A DNA stretch of 64,000 nt, from the NCBI GenBank assembly GCA_030710605.1, contig CP092865.1:141381282-141445281 (forward strand). Direction: 5' to 3'. Positions within the stretch are counted from its first letter, which is position 1; each line of letters starts with the position of its first letter. Below the pieces are notes generated by a model. The model was not told the DNA's origin. It saw nothing but the letters and a program-made list of their open reading frames with translations, and ran no database searches. The translations under genes and the position numbers were made by a program. This stretch comes from Cordylochernes scorpioides. Taxonomy: Eukaryota; Arthropoda; Arachnida; Pseudoscorpiones; Chernetidae. Of the stretch, positions 22,395 through 32,173 are shown piece by piece.

Positions 22395-23029
22395 TGTTGG
22401 AAATGACTCAGGAAGACGGCTCTAGATGGCGCGCGCAAAGGGATGCGCCACAGAATGCGCCACAGAGTCCGTCCACGTGACTTTATGCGTCTATAAAAGA
22501 TGGCGAAAAAGGTATGAGACGGGCGCGCGGGGAGAGTGAGGGTCTGCAGATTAGGAGAGCTCAAGTGAAGTATAAGGACGATAAAGTCTGAAGCCTGATT
22601 CAGAGGTTCCTAGGAAACCAGAAGATAAAGTGAAGTATAAGGAAGATAAAGTCTGAAGTCTGATTCAGAGGTTCCTAGGAAGCGCGCCAGAAGATAAAGT
22701 CTGAAGTATAGAGAAGATAAAGTCTGAAATAAAAGGAAGATAAAGTCTGAAGTATAGAGAAGATAAGGTCCACTGAAGCAAAAGAAGCTGAATCAAGCCT
22801 AATCTGATAGTTCGGGATTGATTAGATCAAAATTGGTTCATTTTATATCTCATTATAGCATTGTACAATAAAGCCTCATTAATTTAAAAGCATCAAGCCC
22901 AGCTGATCATATCCTCCAGGATAACACCAGCCTATCGCTATATTGCAATAGTTAGAAAAAGGCTTATTTAAATTATTCATATACCTATTATTTAAATTTC
23001 TAAATTTCTACTTCTATTTATTCCCAAAA
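22395..23029 (+). repeat. BEL-3 3' LTR
   Basis: Matches 19360-19923, with an extra block of AGATAAAGTCTGAAG-type repeats (about 22620-22700). TATAAAAG lies at 22492-22499. AACAT follows, the second copy of the target duplication. Confidence 0.9.
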
Positions 23030-23048
23030 AACATAAACAAAAACAACA

Positions 23049-26030
23049 AATAGTAGAAGCTGAAATAGTTAAATGTGTATAAAACCTTTATATAAATAGC
23101 TTTAATATCACTAAAAATTGCATTATCATCGTGAGTAATCAATTGATAGTAGAAGCTTAAATAGTTGAATGCATATAAAACCTTTATATAAAAAGTTTTA
23201 ATATCACTAAAAGTTGCATTGCCATCGTGAGTAAGCAAATGATAGTAGAAGCTGAAATAGTTGAATGTATATGACGCCTTTATATAAAAAAATTTAATAT
23301 CACTAAATATTACATTGTCATCGTTAGTAATCAATTGATAGTAGAAGCTGAAATAGTAATATATGTGTATAAAACCTTTATATAAATAGCTTTAATATCA
23401 CTAAAAATTGCATTATCATAGTGAGTAATCAATTGATTGTAGAGCTGAAATAGTTGATTGCATATAAAACCTTTATATAAAAAGTTTTATTATCACTAAA
23501 AATTGCATTGTCATCGTGAGTAATCAATTGATAGTAGAAGCTGAAATAGTTGAATGTGTATAAAACATTTAGATAAAAGCTTTAATATCACTAAAAGTTG
23601 CATTGCCATAGTGAGTAATCAATTGATAGTAGAAGCTGAAATAGTTAAATGTGTATAGAACCTTTATATAAATAGCTTTAATATCACTAAAGATTGCATT
23701 ATCATCGTAAGTAATCAATTGATAGTAGAAGCTGAAATAGTTTAATGTGTATAAAACCTTTAGATCAAAACTTTAATATCACTAAAAGTTGCATTGCCAT
23801 CGTGAGTAATCAATTGATACTAGAAGCTGAAGTAGTTGAAGGCATATAAAACCTTTATATAAAAAGTTTTAATATCACTAAAAATTGCATTGTCATCGTT
23901 AGTAATCAATTGATAGTAGAAGCTGAAATTGTTTAATGTGTATAAAACCATTAGATCAAAGCTTTAATATAACTAAAGGTTGCATTGCCATCGTGAGTAT
24001 TCAATTGTAGTAGAAGCTGAAATAGTTGAATGTATTCAAAACCTTTAGATCAAAACTTTACTATCACTAAAGGTTGCATTGCCATCGTGAGTAATCAATT
24101 GATAGTAGAAGCTGAAATAGTTAAATGTATATAAAACCATTAGATCAAAGCTTTAATATCACTAAAGGTTGCATTGCCATCGTGAGTATTCAATTGTAGT
24201 AGAAGCTGAAATAGTTGAATGTATTCAAAACCTTTAGATCAAACCTTTACTATCACTAAAAGTTGCATTGCCATCGTGAGTAATCAATTGATAGTAGAAG
24301 CTGAAATAGTTAAATGTATACAAAACCTTTAGATCAAAGCTTTAATATCACTAAAAGTTGCATCGCCATAGTTAGTAATCAATTGATAGTAGAAGCTGAA
24401 ATAGTTGAATGTATATAAAACCTTTATATAAAGAGTTTTTAAATAACTAAAAATTGCATTGTCTTCGTTAGTAATCAATTGATAGTAGAAGCTGAAATAG
24501 TTAAATGTATATAAAACCTTTAGATCAAAGCTTTAATATCACTAAAAGTTGCATTGCCATCGTGAGTAATCAATTGATAGTAGAAGCAGAAATAGTTGAA
24601 TGTATATAAAACCTTTATATAAAAAGCTTTAATATCACTAAAAATTGCATTGTCATCGTGAGTAATCAATTGATAGTAGAAGCTGAAATAGTTAAATGTG
24701 TATAAAACCTTTATATAAAAAGCTTTAATATAACTAAAAATTGCATTGTATTCGTGAGTAATCAATTGATAGTAGAAGCTGAAATAGTTGAATGTGTATA
24801 ATACCTTTAGATCAAAGCTTTATTTTCACAAAAAGTTGCATTGCCATCGTGAGTAATCAATTGATAGTAGAAGCTGAAATAGTTAAATGTATATAAAACC
24901 TTTATATAAAAAGCTTTAATATCACTAAAAATTACATTGTCATCGTTAGTAATCAATTGATAGTAGAAGCTGAAATAGTTGAATGTGTATAAAACATTTA
25001 GATCAAAGCTTCAATATCACTAAGAGTTGCTTTGCCATCGTTAGTAATCAATTGATAGTAGAAGCTGAAATAGTTGAATGTATTCAAAACCTTTAGATCA
25101 AAGCTTTAATATCAATAAAAGTTGCATTGCCATCGTGAGTAATCAATTGATAGTAGAAGCTGAAATAGTTAAATGTATAAAAAACCTTTAGATCAAAGCT
25201 TTAATATCACTAAAAGTTGCATTGCCATCGTGAGTAATCAATTGATAGTAGAAGCTGAAATAGTTAAATATATATAAAACCTTTATATTAAAAACCTTTA
25301 ATATCAATAAAAGTTGCATTGCCATCGTGAGTAATCAATTGATAGTAGAAGCTGAAATAGTTAAATGTATAAAAAACCTTTAGATCAAAGCTTTAATATC
25401 ACTAAAAGTTGCATTGCCATCGTGAGTAATCAATTGATAGTAGAAGCTGAAATAGTTAAATATATATAAAACCTTTATATTAAAAACCTTTAATATCACT
25501 AAAAGTTGCATTGCCATCGTGAGTAATCAATTGATAGTAGAAGCTGAAATAGTTAAATATATATAAAACCTTTATATAAAAAGCTTTAATATCACTAAAA
25601 TTTGCATTGCCATCGTGAGTAATCAATTGATAGTAGAAGCTGAAATAGTTGAATGTATTCAAAACCTTTAGATCAAAGCTTTATTATCACTAAAAGTTGC
25701 ATTGCCATCGTGAGTACTCAATTGATAGTAGAAGCTGAAATAGTTAAATGTATATAAAACCTTTATATAAAAAGCTTTAATATCACTAAAAATTGCATTG
25801 TAATCGTGAGTAATCAATTGATAGTAGAAGCTGAAATAGTTAAATGTATATAAAACCTTCATATAAAAAGCTTTAATATCACTAAAAATTGCATTGTCAT
25901 CGTGAGTAATCAATTGATAGTAGAAGCTGAAATAGTTAAATGTATATAAAACCTTTATATAAAAAGCTTTAATATCATTAAAATTTGCTTTGTCATCGTG
26001 TGTAATCAATTGATAGAAGCTGAAATAGTT
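23049..26030. repeat. Main 96-bp satellite array
   Basis: About 31 monomers, the largest block in the window. The minus strand has frames that stay open across several monomers because the monomer length is divisible by three (32 codons; consensus around THDDNAIFSDIKAFYIKVL). Both monomer types occur. One segment (about 25060-25500) shows a two-monomer unit repeated almost exactly, a sign of recent local amplification. It ends where the tRNA-like array begins. Confidence 0.93.
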
Positions 26031-26274
26031 AAATGTTTCTTATAAATGACTGCGGCGTATAATTATAAAGCTATACAACCAGTTTAACCGCATAAGTTTC
26101 TTTTTATTTATGAAAAATCATTTTTAATTTCAAAGAGAAATAATTTAATATTTCTAACTTTTTGGATGACGTATGAAAAGGTTGAATATATGAAGAGTGA
26201 TGGTCTATATATGAATGGATGACGTATGGAGGGTGAAAATATGAAGAGTAATGGCGAACGGAAAAATAAAAGTG

Positions 26275-26346
26275 TCCAGGAGCGGGAATCGAACCCACAA
26301 CCTTCTGCTTACCGGAGAGGTGCCATGTCCACTAGGCTATCCTGGT
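26275..26346 (-). tRNA. tRNA-like pseudogene, array unit 1
   Basis: Minus strand, 72 nt. The cloverleaf spacing is normal and the T-arm is good (GTGGG, TTCGATT, CCCGC). The 5' acceptor base is mutated (ACCAGGA against TCCTGGA). The anticodon loop reads CCGGTAA, giving anticodon GGT but with C instead of the invariant T before it. It is likely a tRNA-derived repeat head, not a working tRNA. Confidence 0.6.
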
Positions 26347-26627
26347 CGTATTTCTCCGTTCGTAACTAATATTTAAACTGACTAATAATACTTATAAATG
26401 ACTGCGGCGTATAATTATAAAGCTATACAACCAGTTTAACCGCATAAGTTTCTTTTTATTTATGAAAAATCATTTTTAATTTCAAAGAGAAATAATTTAA
26501 TATTTCTAAATTTTTGGATGACGTATGAAAAGGTTGAATATATGAAGAGTGATGGTCTATATATGAATGGATGACGTATGGAGGGTGAAAAATATGAAGA
26601 GTAATGGCGAACGGAAAAATAAAAGTG

Positions 26628-26699
26628 TCCAGGAGCGGGAATCGAACCCACAACCTTCTGCTTACCTGGAAGGTGCCATGTCCACTAGGCTATCCTGGA
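26628..26699 (-). tRNA. tRNA-like pseudogene, array unit 2
   Basis: Same core as unit 1 with a perfect 7-bp acceptor stem (TCCAGGA/TCCTGGA). The anticodon arm is altered (CCTTCCAGGTAAGC), so the stem is weaker. The A box (TAGCCTAGTGG) and B box (GGTTCGATTCC) for RNA polymerase III are intact. Confidence 0.6.
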
Positions 26700-26980
26700 C
26701 GTATTTCTCCGTTCGTAACTAATATTTAAACTGACTAATAATACTTATAAATGACTGCCGCGTATAATTATAAAGCTATACAACCAGTTTAACCGCATAA
26801 GTTTCTTTTTATTTATGAAAAATCATTTTTAATTTCAAAGAGAAATAATTTAATATTTCTAACTTTTTGGATGACGTATGAAAAGGTTGAATATATGAAG
26901 AGTGATGGTCTATATATGAATGGATGACGTATGGAGGGTGAAAAATATGAAGAGTAATGGCGAACGGAAAAATAAAAGTG

Positions 26981-27052
26981 TCCAGGAGCGGGAATCGAAC
27001 CCACAACCTTCTGCTTACCGGGCAGGAGCCATGTCCACTAGGCTATCCTGGA
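26981..27052 (-). tRNA. tRNA-like pseudogene, array unit 3
   Basis: Perfect acceptor stem and T-arm, intact A and B boxes, and anticodon loop CCGGTAA (GGT). The D-arm has GGCTCC in place of GGCACC next to the anticodon stem. The missing T before the anticodon argues against translation use. Confidence 0.6.
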
Positions 27053-27333
27053 CGTATTTCTCCGTTCGTAAATAATATTTAAACTGCCTAATAATACTTA
27101 TAAATGACTGCGGCGTATAATTATAAAGCTATACAACCAGTTTAACCGCATAAGTTTCTTTTTATTTATGAAAAATCATTTTTAATTTCAAAGAGAAATA
27201 ATTTAATATTTCTAACTTTTTGGATGACGTATGAAAAGGTTGAATATATGAAGAGTGATGGTCTATATATGAATGGATGACGTATGGAGGGTGAAAAATA
27301 TGAAGAGTAATGGCGAACGGAAAAATAAAAGTG

Positions 27334-27405
27334 TCCAGGAGCGGGAATCGAACCCACAACCTTCTGCTTACCGGGCAGGTCCCATGTCCACTAGGCTATC
27401 CTGGA
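27334..27405 (-). tRNA. tRNA-like pseudogene, array unit 4
   Basis: As unit 3: 72 nt with a closed acceptor stem, a four-pair anticodon stem (CCTGC/GCAGA, one mismatch) and a loop with GGT. The D-arm change GGGACC is private to this unit. Confidence 0.6.
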
Positions 27406-27686
27406 CGTATTTCTCCGTTCGTAACTAATATTTAAACTGACTAATAATACTTATAAATGACTGCGGCGTATAATTATAAAGCTATACAACCAGTTTAACC
27501 GCATAAGTTTCTTTTTATTTATGAAAAATCATTTTTAATTTCAAAGAGAAATAATTTAATATTTCTAACTTTTTGGATGACGTATGAAAAGGTTGAATAT
27601 ATGAAGAGTGATGGTCTATATATGAATGGATGACGTATGGAGGGTGAAAAATATGAAGAGTAATGGCGAACGGAAAAATAAAAGTG

Positions 27687-27758
27687 TCCAGGAGCGGGAA
27701 TCGAACTCACAGCCTTCTGCTTACCGGGCAGGTGCCATGTCCACTAGGCTATCCTGGA
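27687..27758 (-). tRNA. tRNA-like pseudogene, array unit 5
   Basis: As above, with GTGAG in the T-stem (GTGGG in the others), which breaks one pair. The D-arm matches the inferred family consensus (GGACATGGCACC). Confidence 0.58.
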
Positions 27759-27988
27759 CGTATTTCTCCGTTCGTAACTAATATTTAAACAGACTAATAA
27801 TACTTATAAATGACTGCGGCGTATAATTATAAAGCTATGCAAACAATTTAACCGCATAAATTTATTTTTATTTATAAAAAATCATTTTTAATTTCAAAGA
27901 GAAATAATTTAATATTTCTAACTTTTTGGATGACGTATGAAAAGGTTGAATATATGAAGAGTGATGGTCTATATATGAATGGATGACG

Positions 27989-28110
27989 TATCACTAAAAA
28001 TTGCATTATCATCGTGAGTAAACAACAGTAGAAGCTGAAATAGTTGAATTTAGTAAAACTCTAAATCAAAATCTTTAATATCACTAAAAATAAAAATTAT
28101 ATTTAGGTGG
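27989..28110. repeat. Short 96-bp satellite remnant
   Basis: One and a part monomer (ATCACTAAAAATTGCATTATC ...), diverged, between the tRNA-like array and the solo LTR. Confidence 0.8.
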
Positions 28111-28438
28111 TATTGAGGTCTTCTTCTTAATATAGATTGGTGTCTCTCTTTACCCCGAGAGACGACCTAGTGTTTTAGTCCAGCTACCCGACCAGCTCCG
28201 CAACACCAAAGGAAGAGGCTTTAAGAACGACTACCGAACGTCCGAAATCTTATCCAGAACTCATTTTTATTGAAAACACGCTCAATTTATACATTAAATA
28301 AATTTACATAACAATTTAAACAACAAAGAAATTTACATACCAATTACACACTAAAGGAAATTTACATACTTTTCTCTTAGTTTTTAAGTTAAATATATTT
28401 GCATAAAAATAAAGTTGACTACTTTAGTAGTCGTAACA
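28111..28438 (-). repeat. Solo LTR related to BEL-2
   Basis: Begins TATTGAGGTCTTC and ends TAGTCGTAACA, the same ends as the BEL-2 LTRs (30570-30920), with about 328 bp of similar layout. GGTGG lies on both sides (28106-28110 and 28439-28443) as a 5-bp target duplication. LTR-LTR recombination removed the interior. Confidence 0.85.
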
Positions 28439-28494
28439 GGTGGTGACCGCTCGTTTCATATACTGAGAGAATATAGATGAAGTAATTTATAATA

Positions 28495-28905
28495 CAATAT
28501 AATATAATACGGCCCATGATTGCAAAACGACATTTGAAATACCATCCCGCATGTGTTTCCTTCCAACGAAAAATCGAAATATATTTCAAGGAGAAATAAC
28601 GACCATCTCCAACCCCTTGGATGAGGCATGAAAGGGTGAATTGTGAAGAGTAATGATATGTCCAGGGTAGCCTAGTGGACATGGCATCTGCCCGGTAAGC
28701 GAAACACTGTGGGCTCGATTCCCACCCCTGAACAATTTTATTTGTCCGTTTATCATTACTCTTCACAATTCACTTTTTCATGCCTCATCCAAGGGGGGTT
28801 GGAGATGGTCATTTTTTTCTCCTTCAAATAAATTTTGGTTTTTTCGTTGGAAGGAAACACATGCGGGATGGTATTTCAAATGTCGTTTTATAAAGAATTT
28901 AGTGA
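28495..28905. mobile_element. Palindromic element with a tRNA-like centre
   Basis: The left arm (from AAACGACATTTGAAATACC to GAAGAGTAATGAT) and the right arm (from ATCATTACTCTTC to GGTATTTCAAATGTCGTTTT) are inverted copies of about 160 bp. Between them sits a tRNA-like sequence (28661-28732). The left arm plus centre is homologous to the 353-bp units at 26031-27988. No protein is coded. Confidence 0.85.
28661..28732 (+). tRNA. tRNA-like sequence at the centre of a palindrome
   Basis: 72 nt. Acceptor TCCAGGG/CCCTGAA pairs at six of seven positions. The D-arm is GCC...GGC, the T-arm GTGGG-CTCGATT-CCCAC, and the anticodon loop CCGGTAA (GGT, unusual C before it). The A box TAGCCTAGTGG is intact and the B box GGCTCGATTCC has one change. 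Amino-acid identity is uncertain; the anticodon would read Thr. Confidence 0.6.
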
Positions 28906-30093
28906 AACAATAATTTAATGATTAGTCACTTTATATGAATGTACATTAGGAAGAGCTTGAAACATTTTTAGAAAGTCAAATAACTTTTACATACTTTATC
29001 ATTACGCTTTATCAGGTTTAAGTTAAATATGTGTCAATAATTCTAGACCCCTTTATTGAACGTGCCATTCGTCTTGTATATTATAAAAATATTGTTGTTG
29101 AATTCAAAGTATTATTTCATGCGTACATTATTATTCAAACGTAAAGGAATCCTTTAAAGACTGGGTCTTATAAGAAAGGTTTTACTTTATATGATTTGTG
29201 TGCAATTAATACAATCCACTAAATTAGCTGCAATTATAAGGTTGAAACAGAGATTTGGGAAACAATCGATATATATATATATATATATCTTATATATAAA
29301 AAAAAAGAGATTTGATTTTCTGTTTGTATTTAGATTATGTTGAGGTTTATGCTATGGAGTTATTTGTTGGTTCTTTTTAGAACTATATGGTATTGGTGAT
29401 GCTGTCGTGGCTAAAATCTTGAAAGTATAATAACAAAAATGGTTTTGATCAGAGGTTGTTTTATTTGAGCTGAGTAATATATAAGAACATAATTTGATTA
29501 AGGTACTGCCTGGCTTGAGGCGTAAGAATAAAAAAATGAAAAGCTTATTTACATAATGTACAAAGGTTTGAGCCGGCCAACGGGGATAGAGAAAAGAGAA
29601 AATATCTTTATTTTAAAGGGCTGCTAACCAAAATGAATGATTTTTGAGCCCCGATGGACACATAAAGCGGAATATATACAAAGCACAGTTGGAGGGGCCT
29701 GGGGATGGGTGGCCAGGGGATCATCGCCAGGTGAGGCCAGGAGAGCCAGGATGTAGAGGAGGACCAGGGGGGGGCAGGGTAGTGATCCGCGGAGTTCAGG
29801 GGGTGGCAGAGACGGGTTCAATGGTGTTGAGCCCAGGGGTGACCGTGGAGAGCAGACATACCGCAATGATTCATTTATATGACTTTTAAGCCCAAAAGGT
29901 GTAGCAGGCAGACAAGCCGCAATGCACAATATCAAAGTACCAAAGTGCTGCACGCAACCAATGCTGTTCAAAAAGGTTAGATTCCCCAGGCCAGGGAAAA
30001 TAAAAGAAAGACAGCTGTTGTTTAAATAAGAATATTAGATAAAGCGAGAATGAATCAGCAACTGATGGGAAAATATAGATTTTTTTGTAAAAA
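28906..30093. other. AT-rich spacer with a G-rich patch
   Basis: No gene that I can support. An (AT)n run lies near 29268-29290. At 29640-29840 the base composition changes sharply to G-rich on the plus strand. On the minus strand this patch is followed by an AATAAA (near 29610), so it could be a piece of an LTR or of a transcript end. The two frames covering it show no recognisable domain. Confidence 0.4.
29694..29719 (+). other. G-quadruplex motif
   Basis: Four G-runs (GGGG, GGGG, GGG, GGGG) with loops of 3, 2 and 6 bases satisfy the usual G3+N1-7 rule on the plus strand. An eight-G run lies about 50 bp further on. Confidence 0.7.
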
Positions 30094-30383
30094 TCTACTT
30101 ATATATTTGCCTTATTCTGTCTGTTTGTCTGTTTGTTTGTCTGAAGCTCACGGATGGGAGTTTTCATAACCATCGGTGGATCAGTGGTAGAATGCTCTCC
30201 TGCCACGCGGACGGCCCGGGTTCGATTCCCGGCCGATGCATTTTTTTTTTTTTTACAATTTTTAAAACTCATTTATATATTATACAAGAATGACATCCAC
30301 GGCGCCAATTTATAATTGTAACGAATAGTATTTGAATAAAAGCATTTAATCGGGTAAAACCCGGGCGTTGCCCGGGTCATTCG
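30094..30383 (+). mobile_element. Helitron carrying a tRNA-Gly-like sequence, 3' end trimmed
   Basis: The 5' end TCTACTTATATATTTGCC equals that of the Helitron in Gypsy-2. The 3' part has the CCCGGGCGTTGCCCGGG hairpin and CATTCG, but the final CTAG is missing where the next palindrome begins. Between the ends lies a tRNA-Gly-like sequence (30170-30240). Confidence 0.75.
30170..30240 (+). tRNA. tRNA-Gly(GCC) pseudogene in a Helitron
   Basis: 71 nt. The anticodon loop CTGCCAC has anticodon GCC. The T-arm CCGGG-TTCGATT-CCCGG and the 3' acceptor CCGATGC are perfect. The 5' acceptor base is C instead of G, and the anticodon stem CTCTC/GCGGA pairs poorly. A run of T follows, as a Pol III terminator would. 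The stem damage suggests a pseudogene. Confidence 0.7.
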
Positions 30384-30390
30384 TATATAA

Positions 30391-30570
30391 TAATTGAGCC
30401 CCTCAATGCACAGATTGATTAACTCCATAAATAATCGGGAAAAAAATGTTTAATTTTTGTTGAAAGTCTAAAAATCTATATGACATAGTATATGGTTTTC
30501 AACAAAAATTAAACATTTTTTTCCCGATTATTTATGGAGTTAATCAATCTGTGCATTGAGGGGCTCAATT
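30391..30570. repeat. Palindromic MITE-like repeat
   Basis: Arms 30391-30466 and 30493-30570 (TAATTGAGCCCCTCAATGC ... GCATTGAGGGGCTCAATTA) are nearly perfect inverted copies around a loop of about 26 bases. No coding sequence. BEL-2 begins directly at its right end. Confidence 0.88.
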
Positions 30571-30920
30571 ATTGAGTCCACTTTGTCTGAGGTCTTTTTA
30601 CTCAATATTGGAAAGGTGTCTCCTCTTTAACCTCGGGAGACGACCTTAATGCCTCTCTTGTCCAGTCCAGCTACTTATATCCAAGAGGAAGGCCTGAAGA
30701 ACGGAAACCACGACGCGCACACAATCTCTTACTTTCAGAACTACATACTTTATTAAAAAACACGGTCAATTTATACATTACGAAAATTTACATAATAATT
30801 TGTACAGCAAAGAAATCTACATAACAATTTGTACAACAAAAGAGATTTACATAGTTTTTATCCTAGTTTAAATCAGACATATTTGCATAACTAAAGACGA
30901 CCAATTTAGTGGTCGTAACA
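30570..30920 (-). repeat. BEL-2 3' LTR
   Basis: Plus-strand ends TATTGAGTCCAC and GGTCGTAACA. It is almost identical to 33785-34136. The adjacent TACTCCCCCC is the complement of the polypurine tract. Confidence 0.9.
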
Positions 30921-31149
30921 TACTCCCCCCGCTGTTGAACGGGAGTTCAACAGAAGAAAAGAGTGAAAAAATACACACAACTTCACAATCTTCTTCATTG
31001 GAAAATTTTTCCTCTAGATTCAGAACGAAAAAATACAAAATAAGATAAACCCAAAACCAAATTACTATCCTTTTCACCATCTTCAATAACACTTGAAAAA
31101 TGTTCAGATTCCAAATCACGAACAATCAAAAATCTCTAGGATAACAATG

Positions 31150-31590
31150 ATTGGCTTGAGCACTACCTTTTTAAGGTTCTTGAAGCATCAAAAATATTCA
31201 TTTTCCTTTTAATCGCTCCAGGAGAAATATAAGACCAATTTTTTTCTATGATCAATACTAGGATTCCTATATTCAGCAATCTGTTCAACTCCATAAACAG
31301 GAGATCCGCCATTATCAGTAACATCCCTCAAAAAAAAAAAACATTTCTGGCCATGTGCCTTTTCCAACAGGGACTAACTTTCTACCCCAAAAGAGCTCAT
31401 CAAATCTCATTATGCTTCTGTTTTCAGACTTTTTCTCAACTTGAGATTTTTCACTTTCTTCAACAACAGACTTTCTCTCAACTTCAGTCTTATGACTTTC
31501 TTCCGTTTCTACAACTGGATTTTTCTCAACTTGAGATTTTTCACTTTCTTCAACAACAGACTTTTCCTCAACTTGAGCCTTTTCCCCCCT
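31150..31590 (-). pseudogene. BEL-2 Glu/Lys repeat linker and pol remnant
   Basis: After the protease frame a shift at a G-run leads into a repeat-rich frame with the core EKSQVEEKSVVEESEK, about three units (31440-31590), then a short frame with FDELFWGRKLVPVGKG. Near 31140-31240 a last piece reads WSYISPGAIKRKM. None of the RT, RNase H or integrase motifs is found. The linker occupies the position of the deletion. Confidence 0.65.
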
Positions 31591-32143
31591 GTGAAATATT
31601 TTCTACAGGGTCTCGTACACCCGACATTTCTAAGTTCCTAAGATCCTTTATATTATGACTCATGGTCAAGAAAACAGGAGATGCATACTCCGAAGCCAAA
31701 CCCTCCTTCAAAGGAATCTCTCCGAAAATTGCCCAACCAATCTTCGTATTGATCGCCGTCAATCCCTCCTCCAAACAAACCACCTGATCAGTCCAAATCT
31801 TGCTTAAATTGTCAGCGCCCAACAGAAGGTCGATTTCGGATGTCACAACATTTTTCTTTCTAATAATGGTGACACCTTTTTTGTCGAGATCCCGCATCCA
31901 AGTTCCTGCTGTCAAAATAGGAACTCTGTCACAGATCATCCGTTGACCCATCGCTTTGACCTGTACGGTTTCTTCCTTTAAAATATTTGTGATGGAAAAG
32001 GAATAAAGGCTGTGTTTCTCTTCTCTTGTTTGTCGACCTCCAAAAAGACATTTCGTCAATTTCCTCTCTCCCAATTTCTCCAATCCTAATTCCTTTGCCA
32101 AAGATTCCTTAATGAACGAATATTGACTCCCTGAATCCAACAA
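31568..32143 (-). pseudogene. BEL-2 protease domain
   Basis: 191 residues starting at the active site LDSGSQYSFI, followed by long strands and IDLLLGADNLSKIW, the typical end of the BEL/Pao retroviral-type protease. It then reaches IGWAIFGEIP, the conserved bridge to RT. The true start is upstream in the gag frame; the Met here is only the first in this frame. It would process the polyprotein. Confidence 0.85.
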
Positions 32144-32173
32144 AACATTTATAACCTTTGATGTTTCAGAGCT

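Larger units (their letters stand above)
19360..23029 (+). mobile_element. BEL/Pao retrotransposon BEL-3, nested in the Gypsy-2A LTR
   Basis: LTRs at 19360-19923 and 22395-23029 start TGTTGGAAATGACTCAGG. The AACAT target duplication is exact. TGGTGAGCGGGACGTG follows the 5' LTR as primer-binding region, and TTGGTGGGAGTA precedes the 3' LTR as purine tract. Inside are a gag remnant, a repeat-rich linker, RT and RNase H; zinc knuckles, protease and integrase are missing. It is a non-autonomous deletion derivative, younger than Gypsy-2 because it sits inside it. Confidence 0.92.
14831..23048 (+). mobile_element. Ty3/gypsy retrotransposon Gypsy-2, copy A, with two nested insertions
   Basis: The 5' LTR (14831-14980) is followed by TGGTGGCAGCGG, a common gypsy primer-binding start. 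Gag (interrupted by a Helitron), protease, RT, RNase H and a deleted integrase follow, then a 3' LTR split by BEL-3 (19219-19359 and 23035-23048). Flanking satellite bases are GATAG on the left and AATAG on the right, consistent with a 4-5 bp target duplication. The satellite monomer continues correctly across the insertion. No frame survives whole. Confidence 0.9.
26031..27988. repeat. Tandem array of 353-bp units, each with a tRNA-like core
   Basis: Five full units and one truncated unit. The period is exact: the tRNA-like cores start at 26275, 26628, 26981, 27334 and 27687, or 26275, 26628, 26981, 27334 and 27687, each 353 bases apart. Each unit contains GACTGCGGCGTATAATTAT, TTTGGATGACGTATGAAAAG and the core, which is flanked by inverted CGAACGGAAAAAT / ATTTCTCCGTTCG. 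Both ends of the array join the 96-bp satellite. The units resemble the palindrome at 28495-28905 across its left arm and core. Confidence 0.92.

Noticed and set aside
23049-26030. CRISPR-like regular repeats
   Set aside because: The whole 96-bp monomer is repeated with no unique spacers, and the genome is animal. It is satellite DNA.
29624-29971. 115-residue minus frame, rich in Pro and Leu, in the G-rich patch
   Set aside because: Composition alone (C-rich strand, few stops) explains it. No recognisable motif.
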